Position numbers and translations under genes: made by a program. The notes under the pieces were generated by a model. The model had not been told where the DNA came from. It saw nothing but the letters and a program-made list of their open reading frames with translations, and searched no databases. A DNA stretch of 64,000 nt from contig JAZJXO010000013.1 in NCBI GenBank assembly GCA_040390855.1, positions 18,531 through 82,530 of the forward strand, given 5' to 3'. This stretch comes from Parvibaculum sp040390855 (GTDB lineage: Bacteria; Pseudomonadota; Alphaproteobacteria; Parvibaculales; Parvibaculaceae). This document shows, one piece after another, positions 25,652 to 33,479 of this stretch; positions within the stretch are counted from its first letter, which is position 1, and each line of letters starts with the position of its first letter.

Positions 25652-26815
25652 ATGACCGCGCAAGAGCGTCCCGGCACACGTCCGGCCAATCCGTGCTTCT
25701 CCTCCGGCCCCTGCGCAAAGCGCCCCGGCTGGTCCCTCAAAAACCTCGAAAAAGCCCTTCTCGGCCGGAGCCATCGCTCCAAGCCGGGCAAAGCGCGTCT
25801 TGTCGAGGCCATCGAAAAAACCCGTAGCGTTCTCGGTGTCCCCGCCGATTACAAAATCGGCATTGTTCCCGCCTCCGACACAGGCGCCGTGGAAATGGCC
25901 ATGTGGTCGCTTCTGGGCGCCCGCGGCGTTGACATGATTGCCTGGGAGAGTTTCGGCTCCGGCTGGGTCAGCGACATCACCAAGCAGTTGAAGCTGAAAG
26001 ACACGCGCAAGCTCGAAGCGGGTTATGGCAAGTTGCCCGATCTTTCGACTGTGAACTTCAAGAACGATGTCATCTTCACATGGAACGGCACGACTTCCGG
26101 CGTGCGCGCGCCGAACGGCGACTGGATCCCCGCTGACCGTGAAGGCCTCACCATTTGCGACGCGACCTCTGCCGCGTTCGCACAAGACCTGCCCTGGGCC
26201 AAGCTCGATGTGACAACCTTCTCCTGGCAGAAGGCGCTGGGCGGCGAAGCAGCCCACGGTATGCTGATCCTTAGCCCCCGCGCGGTCGAACGTCTTGAGA
26301 CCTACGTGCCCGCATGGCCCATGCCCAAGATTTTCCTGATGACCAAGGGCGGCAAGCTCATCGACGGCATCTTCAAAGGCGAAACGATCAATACGCCGTC
26401 CATGCTCTGCGTCGAAGATTATCTCGACGCGCTGAACTGGTCGGAGTCGATCGGTGGCTTGAAGTCTCTCATAGCGCGCGCCGACGGCAATGCCGCCGTC
26501 ATCGCCGAATGGGTCGAGCGGACAGGCTGGGTTGATTTCCTCGCCGAAGATGTCAACACACGTTCCAACACGTCCGTCTGCCTCAAGGTTGTCGATCCGA
26601 CGATCACGGCCTTGTCCGATGACGATCAGGCGGCCTTTGCCAAGAAGCTCGCCGATCTTCTCGACAAGGAGGGTGTCGCCTATGACATCGGCGGCTACCG
26701 CGACGCGCCTGCCGGCCTTCGCATCTGGGCCGGTGCCACGATCGAAAATGACGACATGCGCGCATTGATGCCCTGGCTCGACTGGGCCTTCGCTCAAGCG
26801 AAAGCTGCTCTGTAA
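25652..26815 (+). CDS. serC: Phosphoserine aminotransferase
   Basis: A 387-residue class V aminotransferase of the alphaproteobacterial/archaeal SerC subtype. It begins ..RPANPCFSSGPCAKRPGW. The PLP lysine is in TTFSWQKALGGEAAHGM, and a phosphate-binding region lies around GETINTPSML. It makes 3-phosphoserine from 3-phosphohydroxypyruvate and glutamate. The start is ATG 25652 with GGAAGGA upstream; the frame is open upstream to 25511 but homology begins here. serA follows after 109 bases. Confidence 0.95.
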   Translation: MTAQERPGTRPANPCFSSGPCAKRPGWSLKNLEKALLGRSHRSKPGKARLVEAIEKTRSVLGVPADYKIGIVPASDTGAVEMAMWSLLGARGVDMIAWESFGSGWVSDITKQLKLKDTRKLEAGYGKLPDLSTVNFKNDVIFTWNGTTSGVRAPNGDWIPADREGLTICDATSAAFAQDLPWAKLDVTTFSWQKALGGEAAHGMLILSPRAVERLETYVPAWPMPKIFLMTKGGKLIDGIFKGETINTPSMLCVEDYLDALNWSESIGGLKSLIARADGNAAVIAEWVERTGWVDFLAEDVNTRSNTSVCLKVVDPTITALSDDDQAAFAKKLADLLDKEGVAYDIGGYRDAPAGLRIWAGATIENDDMRALMPWLDWAFAQAKAAL

Positions 26816-26847
26816 GCATTTCTGATTTCATTCGAATAAGGCGTTCA

Positions 26848-26896
26848 TCCTTACCCTCTCCCTATGGGAGAGGGAGGACCCGCGAAGCGGGAAGGT
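26848..26896. repeat. Double-hairpin palindromic element between serC and serA
   Basis: CCCTCTCCC (26854-26862), loop TAT, GGGAGAGGG (26866-26874), followed by CCCGC-GAA-GCGGG (26879-26891) and flanked by CCTTACC and GGTGAGG. This two-stem design is typical of REP-like intergenic elements in alphaproteobacteria. It lies inside the serC-serA interval and could stabilise or partially terminate the message. Confidence 0.65.
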
Positions 26897-26924
26897 GAGG
26901 GCCTTCATCATTCAGGAGGCATTC

Positions 26925-28502
26925 ATGCCCAAAGTTCTGATTTCCGACGCTCTGTCCCCCGCCGCCGTGCAAATCTTCAAAGATCGCGGCATCGACGTCG
27001 ATGTCAAAGTCGGTCTCGACAAAGACGAACTCATCAAAATTATCGGCGACTATGACGGTCTTGCCATTCGTTCCAACACGAAGGTGACGCCCGCCGTCAT
27101 CGACGCGGCAAAGAAGCTCAAGGTTGTCGGTCGCGCGGGTATCGGCGTTGACAATGTCGATCTGCCCGCCGCCACCGCCAAGGGCATCATCGTGATGAAC
27201 ACCCCCTTCGGCAATTCGATCACGACGGCAGAACACGCCATTGCCATGATGATGGCGCTGGCACGTGACATTCCGCAGGCGAGCGCATCAACCCATGCGG
27301 GTAAGTGGGAAAAGTCGAAGTTCATGGGCGTCGAAGTCACCGCCAAGACGCTTGGCATCATCGGCTGCGGCAATATCGGCGGCATTGTCGCCGACCGCGC
27401 ACTTGGCCTGCGCATGAAAGTTATCGCTTTCGACCCGTTCCTCACGCCGGAACGCGCTGCCGACATCGGTGTCGAAAAAGTCGAACTCGACGATCTCCTC
27501 GCGCGTGCCGATTTCATCACGCTGCACACGCCGATGACACCGCAAACGAAGAATATTTTGAACGCCGCCAATCTCGCCAAGACGAAAAAAGGCGTGCGCA
27601 TCATCAACTGCGCCCGTGGCGGCCTCATCGTTGAAGCCGATCTCAAGGCCGCGATTGAAAGCGGTCATGTTGCCGGTGCCGCGCTCGACGTGTTCGAAGT
27701 CGAACCGGCCAAGACGAACATTCTCTTCGGCATGGAACAGATTATCGGCACGCCGCATCTGGGGGCCTCGACCAATGAAGCGCAGGAAAATGTGGCGCTT
27801 CAGGTGGCTGAACAGATGTCCGATTATCTCCTCGACGGTGCGATCACCAATTCGGTGAATGTCCCTTCGATCTCGGCGGAAGAAGCCCCGAAGCTCACGC
27901 CCTTTGCCACACTCGCGCAGCAGCTTGGTTCCTTTGCCGGTCAGCTCACCGAAGAGGGCATTGCCGAAGTGACGCTCGAATATGAAGGCGACGTTGCCGG
28001 CATGAACACGCGCGTTCTCACCAATGCCGCGCTTACGGGTCTTCTCAAGCCGCAGCTCGAAGACGTGAACACGGTGTCGGCACCGGTTATCGCGAAAGAA
28101 CGCGGCATTCAGGTGTCGGAAGTGAAGCGCGAACAGCGCGGCGCATATGAGACCTATATCCGTCTTACAGTTAAAACTGGTGAGCGCGAAAAGTCGGTGG
28201 CGGGTACAGTCTTTTCCGGCGGCAAGCCGCGTCTTATCCAGATCAAGGGCGTGAACATGGAAGCCTCGCTCGGCAAGCACATGCTCTATGTGACCAATCA
28301 GGACAAGCCGGGCTTCATCGGTGCGTTGGGTTCGATCCTTGCCAAAGCCAATATCAACATCGCGAACTTCAATCTCGGTCGTGAAGCGGCTGGCGGCAGC
28401 GCCATCTGCCTCGTCGAGGTGGACGGTGCCGTGCCCGCAGCAGTGCTGGCCGAGATTCAGGCTCTGCCCCATGTCGTGCAGGCGAAAGCTCTCGCGTTCT
28501 GA
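26925..28502 (+). CDS. serA: D-3-phosphoglycerate dehydrogenase
   Basis: A 525-residue long-form PGDH, first enzyme of serine synthesis. The NAD-binding loop is GIIGCGNIGG near residue 147. The catalytic Arg is in INCARGG, the Glu in VEPAKTN-adjacent region, and the His in GTPHLGAST. An ASB domain follows, and a C-terminal ACT domain begins near MLYVTNQDKPGFIGALGSILA, a likely serine-feedback site. The start is ATG 26925 with CAGGAGG eight bases upstream; a GTG at 26895 in the repeat element is rejected. A terminator follows. Confidence 0.96.
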   Translation: MPKVLISDALSPAAVQIFKDRGIDVDVKVGLDKDELIKIIGDYDGLAIRSNTKVTPAVIDAAKKLKVVGRAGIGVDNVDLPAATAKGIIVMNTPFGNSITTAEHAIAMMMALARDIPQASASTHAGKWEKSKFMGVEVTAKTLGIIGCGNIGGIVADRALGLRMKVIAFDPFLTPERAADIGVEKVELDDLLARADFITLHTPMTPQTKNILNAANLAKTKKGVRIINCARGGLIVEADLKAAIESGHVAGAALDVFEVEPAKTNILFGMEQIIGTPHLGASTNEAQENVALQVAEQMSDYLLDGAITNSVNVPSISAEEAPKLTPFATLAQQLGSFAGQLTEEGIAEVTLEYEGDVAGMNTRVLTNAALTGLLKPQLEDVNTVSAPVIAKERGIQVSEVKREQRGAYETYIRLTVKTGEREKSVAGTVFSGGKPRLIQIKGVNMEASLGKHMLYVTNQDKPGFIGALGSILAKANINIANFNLGREAAGGSAICLVEVDGAVPAAVLAEIQALPHVVQAKALAF

Positions 28503-28525
28503 TATTTGATGATAGCAGCGAATTG

Positions 28526-28557
28526 AAAACGGCGTCCCGACAAGAGATGCCGTTTTT
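28526..28557 (+). terminator. Rho-independent terminator after serA
   Basis: AAAACGGC (28526-28533) pairs with GCCGTTTT (28549-28556), with T residues continuing. It lies 24 bases after the serA stop and can also act weakly in the other direction for the convergent pentapeptide gene. Confidence 0.75.
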
Positions 28558-28619
28558 GCTTTTACGGCAGGGGCAAACAGTGAAGGCGTGACAATTTAGG
28601 TGCGTAAACGGACTAATAT

Positions 28620-29507
28620 CTATTGAACCGGATCGGTTGGTTCCGGTCCGTCTGCTTTTTGACTACAGGTCGGAATCCTCAACCCTTCCGGCAGCTTCGT
28701 CTTGGCATCCCCGCAGGCCAGCGCCAGTTGTTCGTTGGTCAGGCCCCATGCTTTCGTGAAATCCGCGCCTTGCAGGTTCGCGCCGCGGAAATCGACGCCG
28801 CCTAAAAACGCGTGGCGGAAGATCGCCTTGCGGGCGTCGGCGTTGCGGAAGGTCATGCCTTTGACAAACTCGATGACGCGGAAATTCGTGCCCACAAGTT
28901 TGGCGTCGGTGAAATCGGCGTTGAACAGCAGCGCCGCATCGAGCCGCGCATAGGAGAGGTCGGCTCGTTTCAGGTTTGCGCCGATGAGGTTTGCGCCTGC
29001 CGCATTCGCGCCGCGCAGGTCCGCGCCTTCGAGGTTCGCGCCGTTCATCAGCGTGCCGGAAAGTTCAGCACCCGCCATATGCACTTTGCGCAAGTCCGCG
29101 CCTTGCAGGCTTGCCAGCCGCAGGTATGAGCCGTCGAAATTCGCACCCGCCAGCGTGCAGCCGCGACAGGTGAGCAATGTCTTGAACGCGTCCGCCTTCA
29201 TCGCGCCGACGAGCTTTTCATTGACCGGCGGCAGCTTGTCTTCCGCCGCCTTCTGCGCCTCGCCGATGGCCTCTGCCGGTGTCGGCGGTGGGGGAGGCAC
29301 AAGCTCGGCTTCGATATTGGGCAGGACGCGCGGATTTTTCCATGCAGGCGGCGGTTCGGAGAAGCGTTGCGCGCCGTAAAGTGTCAGAAGGATGTGAAAA
29401 CAGAGCGAGAGAATCGCGGTCGTGATGACAGTGTCGAGCCCGCCCTCGGTCGCGTCTTCACGGACGAGCGGTTCCGGCATGGTCGAAGGCAGGGCGAGGG
29501 ACATCAC
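28620..29507 (-). CDS. Pentapeptide-repeat protein with TonB-like N-terminal anchor
   Basis: A 295-residue protein. A single hydrophobic segment lies at about residues 28-46 (VITTAILSLCFHILLTLYG), then a proline-rich stretch (ELVPPPPPTPAEA) and, from about residue 115 to 270, tandem pentapeptide repeats of the A(D/N)LxG type (GANLEGADLRGANAAGANL). It should be anchored in the inner membrane with the right-handed beta-helix in the periplasm. The Cys-Gly-Cys pair in LLTCRGCTL precedes the helix. The function is unknown. It is divergent from purA and convergent with serA. Confidence 0.8.
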   Translation of the reverse strand: MMSLALPSTMPEPLVREDATEGGLDTVITTAILSLCFHILLTLYGAQRFSEPPPAWKNPRVLPNIEAELVPPPPPTPAEAIGEAQKAAEDKLPPVNEKLVGAMKADAFKTLLTCRGCTLAGANFDGSYLRLASLQGADLRKVHMAGAELSGTLMNGANLEGADLRGANAAGANLIGANLKRADLSYARLDAALLFNADFTDAKLVGTNFRVIEFVKGMTFRNADARKAIFRHAFLGGVDFRGANLQGADFTKAWGLTNEQLALACGDAKTKLPEGLRIPTCSQKADGPEPTDPVQ

Positions 29508-29696
29508 GGGATCGGTGAGACAATTTGGCTGGTTACAACATGGTCAATAGGACGGGTCTAGCCGCTTTTTGCGGGCTTATCCACTTTCCTTATGGAGCCT
29601 GATCCGATAGACAATGCCAAAGCTCCCATGGCCCGGCCCAAGGGGGCTTTTGGCTTGTTTAGGCCAGCTTTGAATTACACGTAAGGCATTGAAATC

Positions 29697-30989
29697 ATGG
29701 CGAATGTGGTAGTTGTCGGCTCCCAGTGGGGCGATGAAGGCAAGGGCAAGATTGTCGATTGGCTCTCGGAACGCGCCGATGTGGTGGTGCGCTTTCAGGG
29801 TGGTCACAATGCAGGCCATACGCTCGTCATCGACGGGGTGACCTACAAGCTCTCGCTGCTGCCCTCGGGCGTTGTCCGCCCCGGCAAGCTCGCGATTATC
29901 GGCAATGGCGTCGTTGTGGACCCCTGGGCGCTGTGCGACGAGATCGGTCGCCTCAAGGAACAGGGCGTCGTCGTCACGCCGGAAAATCTCCGCATCGCTG
30001 AAAACGCCGTCCTGATTTTGCCGCTGCACCGCGAGCTTGATGAAATCCGCGAAACGTCAAATGCCGGTACGCGCATCGGCACGACGAAGCGCGGAATCGG
30101 CCCCGCCTATGAAGACAAAGTCGGTCGTCGTGCGCTGCGCGTGATGGATCTAGTCGATCTCGACGCGCTGGAAGACAAAGTCGAGAAGCTGCTCGCCCAT
30201 CACAATGCCTTGCGCAAAGGTCTCGGCAAAGAACTGGTCGACGGCAAGGCGCTCACCGCGCTGCTGAAAGAGGTCGCGCCGAAAGTCCTGCCCTTCATGG
30301 ATACGGTCTGGCGTCTCCTTGATGAAATGCGCCGCAAGGGCAGCCGCATTCTCTTCGAAGGCGCGCAGGGCACGCTGCTCGACATCGACCACGGCACTTA
30401 CCCTTACGTGACCTCATCCAACACGGTGTCGGCGCAGGCGGCTATCGGCTCCGGCATGGGCCCGTCATCCATTCATACAGTTCTCGGCATCACCAAGGCC
30501 TATACAACCCGCGTCGGCGAAGGCCCTTTTCCGTCGGAGCTTCACGACGAGATCGGCCAGAAGCTCGGCGAGCGCGGTCGCGAGTTTGGCACCGTTACAG
30601 GCCGCAAGCGCCGCTGCGGCTGGTTCGATGCCGTGTTGGTGCGTCAGGCGATCAAGACGTCAGGCATCACCGATATTGCTCTCACCAAGCTCGACATTCT
30701 CGATGGTTTTAACGAGATCAAAGTCTGCGTCGCCTATGATCTCGACGGCAAGCGCATCGACTATCTGCCTGCGTCGGCTGCCTTGCAGGCCCGCGTGAAG
30801 CCGATCTACGAAACGCTCGAAGGCTGGCAGCAGACTACCTATGGCGCGCGTTCATGGGCGGACCTTCCGGCGCAGGCGATCAAATATGTGCGTTATGTCG
30901 AAGAACTGATCGAAGCGCCGGTGACGCTGCTGTCCACGTCGCCCGAACGCGACGATACGATCTTGATGAAAGATCCGTTCGAGGATTGA
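29697..30989 (+). CDS. purA: Adenylosuccinate synthetase
   Basis: A 430-residue enzyme joining IMP and aspartate with GTP in AMP synthesis. It has the signature GSQWGDEGKGKIVDWL with catalytic Asp and Lys near residues 13-18, GGHNAGHT near 38 with the catalytic His, the IMP-binding GTTKRGIGPAYEDK near 127, and the C-terminal GRKRRCGWFDAV. It lies 189 bases from the divergent pentapeptide gene, a gap that must hold its promoter. A CPBP protease gene follows after 130 bases. Confidence 0.97.
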   Translation: MANVVVVGSQWGDEGKGKIVDWLSERADVVVRFQGGHNAGHTLVIDGVTYKLSLLPSGVVRPGKLAIIGNGVVVDPWALCDEIGRLKEQGVVVTPENLRIAENAVLILPLHRELDEIRETSNAGTRIGTTKRGIGPAYEDKVGRRALRVMDLVDLDALEDKVEKLLAHHNALRKGLGKELVDGKALTALLKEVAPKVLPFMDTVWRLLDEMRRKGSRILFEGAQGTLLDIDHGTYPYVTSSNTVSAQAAIGSGMGPSSIHTVLGITKAYTTRVGEGPFPSELHDEIGQKLGERGREFGTVTGRKRRCGWFDAVLVRQAIKTSGITDIALTKLDILDGFNEIKVCVAYDLDGKRIDYLPASAALQARVKPIYETLEGWQQTTYGARSWADLPAQAIKYVRYVEELIEAPVTLLSTSPERDDTILMKDPFED

Positions 30990-31119
30990 GATTTTGCCGG
31001 ATCGAAGGCGCTGCAAGACATCCGCCCCTCCATGAGAGAGTGGCGGGTGTCTTCATTCCTCGACAACCGCACCGCTGCGCGACACACTCATTCTCCCATC
31101 CCGCGAGAAAGAAACTGCC

Positions 31120-31923
31120 GTGTCGTCCATACCTGTCTGGGACATTCCGCCTGAAAATTCCGAACTGCCGCCGACGGGCCTCCGCATTCGCGACGGGGCC
31201 TATGCGGTCGGCATCTATATCGGTGCGCAGATCGCAGCGGCGCTTCTCATGGTATTTGTGGTTGCTCTCTATACGGGCTTGCTCCACGGCAAAGAGGCCG
31301 CTGTTGCCGAAAGCCAGAGCCTCGCGCAAAGCAGCGCTTTTCTCATTGCCACCATTGTCGCGGCCGTCGTTCTTGTCTTTTTCTTCGCACGACATCTTGC
31401 GCGCCGCTCAGGTCGCGGCTGGCCTGTGCTCGGTATCCTGCGGCCTGCCAATTACTGGTTTGCCATTGCTGTTGCCGTGCTGCTTGGCTGCAATGTGCTG
31501 TCCTATATTTTCAATCTCATCGCCGGTCCCGAAGTTTCGAAGGCTGCCGGACTGACGATGGAGGTCTTCGCCAATGTAGGTCCGGTCGCGCTCTGGCCGA
31601 TGATCGCGCTTATTTGCGTTATCGTGCCCATCACGGAAGAAGTGGTCTTCCGCGCCATTCTCTTTCGCAGCCTCGCTACGCGTCTGCCGGTCTGGGCTGC
31701 AGGCACGGTTTCGGTTGCCATCTTCAGCTTTGTCCATGCGCAATATCTCATGTCCGGCTGGGCGGTTGCGCTGCTGATGATGGCTCAGGTCGGCATTCTC
31801 GGCGCGGCCCTCACATGGCTCTATTATAAAAGCGGTTCGCTCTGGCCGTCAGTTACCGTCCATGTCCTCAACAATTCATGGGTCATGGTCGTGCTGCTTC
31901 TCTGGCCCGATAGCGGGCTTTGA
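31120..31923 (+). CDS. CPBP family intramembrane metalloprotease
   Basis: A 267-residue polytopic membrane protein with about seven hydrophobic segments. The CPBP (CaaX-protease/bacteriocin-processing) motifs are EEVVFRAILFR near residue 173, FSFVHAQY near 203 and VTVHVLNNS near 246, providing the Glu and His ligands of the active site. The start is a GTG. The substrate is unknown; some relatives act in self-immunity or protein maturation. The neighbours (purA, MAPEG gene) do not suggest a role. Confidence 0.88.
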   Translation: MSSIPVWDIPPENSELPPTGLRIRDGAYAVGIYIGAQIAAALLMVFVVALYTGLLHGKEAAVAESQSLAQSSAFLIATIVAAVVLVFFFARHLARRSGRGWPVLGILRPANYWFAIAVAVLLGCNVLSYIFNLIAGPEVSKAAGLTMEVFANVGPVALWPMIALICVIVPITEEVVFRAILFRSLATRLPVWAAGTVSVAIFSFVHAQYLMSGWAVALLMMAQVGILGAALTWLYYKSGSLWPSVTVHVLNNSWVMVVLLLWPDSGL

Positions 31924-31987
31924 GGGCCGTCGCGTTCCTATGTCGTCAAGCCGATGTGCAAGCCGCTGCCGATGTGATGTGTGCCAC

Positions 31988-32422
31988 TTACATCGCAGGA
32001 GCCGCGACCGCCACCATAAGTGCGCCCGATGCCAGCACTTCATAGGCGAGGATAAACGTGCCGACGAGGGCGACGACCCAGACCAATGTGCGGATCGAGA
32101 TGAAGGTCCAGCCTGCCAGATAGACGATGGCATGGGCGACGCGACCGGCGAGGAAAAGCTGGGCGGCGAGAACGGTCATACCGGAATGGATACCGGCAAT
32201 GTGGGCCGGGATCGCGAGGGCCGAGAAGACGAGAAGCTGCTCGACGAGATTCATGTAGGCGCGTTTGGCGCGGCCCTTAAATCCGTCTGCGGAAGGTTGG
32301 GCATCGCGGTTGCCCGTGCCCCAGGCCTGGCCCATGGCGGAGACGTTGGAGGCGGCTGAAATCAGGATGAGCACAAGCAACAGGATGCCACTATAGGCAA
32401 TGGCGCTAAGTTCTACGGTCAT
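31988..32422 (-). CDS. MAPEG family membrane protein
   Basis: A 144-residue protein with four predicted transmembrane helices and the MAPEG signature (RAKRAYMNLVEQLLVFSAL and LAGRVAHAIVYLAGW). The eukaryotic relatives are glutathione-dependent membrane enzymes; bacterial members are mostly uncharacterised. Its ATG overlaps the stop of the broken TetR-type gene upstream by four bases, so the two once formed a regulator-target operon. Confidence 0.88.
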   Translation of the reverse strand: MTVELSAIAYSGILLLVLILISAASNVSAMGQAWGTGNRDAQPSADGFKGRAKRAYMNLVEQLLVFSALAIPAHIAGIHSGMTVLAAQLFLAGRVAHAIVYLAGWTFISIRTLVWVVALVGTFILAYEVLASGALMVAVAAPAM

Positions 32423-32846
32423 GGCGTATTCCCCTTATTGTCCGGGTCTCGAATCGGACCCTCGGGCGGAAGTCTAGCCTGAAATGTCCGTATCGGCATT
32501 ATTGGGGGGCACGCGAGCGTCAGCAACCGCGTGACCAAGCGCTCCTCATAGCCTGTTTCGCGCACCGGCCCAAAAAAGAGAGCGTGGAAGTAAATCGGGG
32601 CCGCCACGAGTTCGAGCGCGTCGATTAGCGCCGGCGTTGCCTCGCCGCGAGCTCTGGCTCGCGCCAATACGATGTTGAGTTCATCACCTCGGCGCGGTCC
32701 GCGATCTCGGCCATTGAGGGCAAAACACGCGGGTGTTCCGCCATTAAGGCCTCTGTGGCCTCGAAAACGGCGGCCTTCACGCGGCTGCTCCGGTCACCCG
32801 TTCTCACAGGTGCTTTCTTTTTCATCAGTTTATTAAAACAAAACAT
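32419..32846 (-). pseudogene. Remnant of a TetR/AcrR family regulator (internal deletion and frame change)
   Basis: From 32846 the minus strand encodes a TetR-type helix-turn-helix start (SSRVKAAVFEATEALMAEHP...MAEIADRAEV), but the recognition helix is cut off at about residue 53 and the frame ends at 32625. The other frame, down to 32419, encodes a typical TetR C-terminal end (LARARARGEATP, LELVAAPIYFHALFFG, ERLVTRLLTLACP). The roughly 90 residues expected between them are missing. I infer an internal deletion joining the two parts out of frame near 32680. No DNA-binding protein can be made from it. Confidence 0.75.
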
Positions 32847-32986
32847 ATTGCTTTAGAAAAGGAAGATCATGCGTCGTTCACTGTGGATTTCCGCCGGTGG
32901 CGATCTGGCCGATGTCACATTGCAGCCAATATGAAGGGCGCGACCAGCAAGGGCGATGCGTTGCTTCGCGCGCATACCTATTATAG

Positions 32987-33154
32987 GGCCTTGACACGCT
33001 GAGGGTGCACTACGAGCGCATCACGGTTCCTTATGGTCGGGATCCTCAACTGGATGCCGTCAATTTTCTCGGTGGTGCGGAGCATTGCCCGCTCGGCGCA
33101 GCGAGCCACTGGCATACAACTGTGTTTGACTGGCTTGCTAATACTTACGCGTGA
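32987..33154 (+). pseudogene. Unidentified gene fragment (C-terminal end of a lost protein)
   Basis: After a TAG at 32984 the plus strand is open to a TGA at 33152 and reads with protein-like composition: RVHYERITVPYGRDPQLDAV, then NFLGGAEHCPLGAASHW and VFDWLANTYA. There is no start codon in a reasonable place, and the upstream 32869-32934 stretch (MRRSLWISAGGDLADV...) is in another frame. It looks like the tail of an enzyme destroyed by deletion. I do not recognise the family. Confidence 0.4.
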
Positions 33155-33225
33155 CCGAATATCAACCACAGGACGATGATAATCGGGATCGGAATACCGA
33201 TTAAATAAAGGAGCAATGAGCGCAT
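33145..33225 (-). CDS. 26-residue single-pass membrane protein
   Basis: An ATG at 33225 opens 26 codons ending in TAA at 33145, with AAGGG six bases upstream as ribosome site. The peptide is almost wholly hydrophobic, MRSLLLYLIGIPIPIIIVLW followed by LIFGHA: one transmembrane helix with a central PIP kink and a short polar tail. I remember similar unnamed small proteins (MRSLL...GIPIPIII...) in other alphaproteobacteria, which supports it being real. The function is unknown. Its last codons overlap the plus-strand gene fragment. Confidence 0.65.
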   Translation of the reverse strand: MRSLLLYLIGIPIPIIIVLWLIFGHA

Positions 33226-33479
33226 GATCAACCCTTGATGTTGTGCTTTTGAAGACAGGACGTGACGCACAGTTCCGTACACGTTGGTTCATTTGCTTCG
33301 ACGCCGGTCCGGTTTCATTCCGTACTCGCCGACTGTACAGAGTGACAATCATAGGGAAAAGTTCGGAAGTTACTCAGGCCTTTGGCCGCGAAGTGCGCTT
33401 CAAATGCTGCTATCGCAAGGGATTATCGGTGAAGGTGAGCATTATATTCCACTTCAGCGCCGTCGAAACGGCGGTTTTT
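33226..33479. other. Non-coding remainder of the eroded interval
   Basis: Between the small membrane protein and the nitronate monooxygenase I see no credible gene on either strand. Together with 32847-32986 it forms the non-coding background of a patch containing only fragments. GGCGCTGAAGTGG-like and GAAACGGCGGTTTTTTT (33462-33481) sequences could act as a weak terminator for the minus-strand gene to the right. Confidence 0.4.

Noticed and set aside
30854..31555. 233-codon plus-strand frame overlapping purA and the CPBP gene
   Set aside because: It overlaps two solid genes in another frame and shows no protein family features.
32869..32934. Short frame MRRSLWISAGGDLADV... as a gene
   Set aside because: It stops after 21 codons and is not joined in frame to the fragment at 32987; it is treated as part of the eroded patch.
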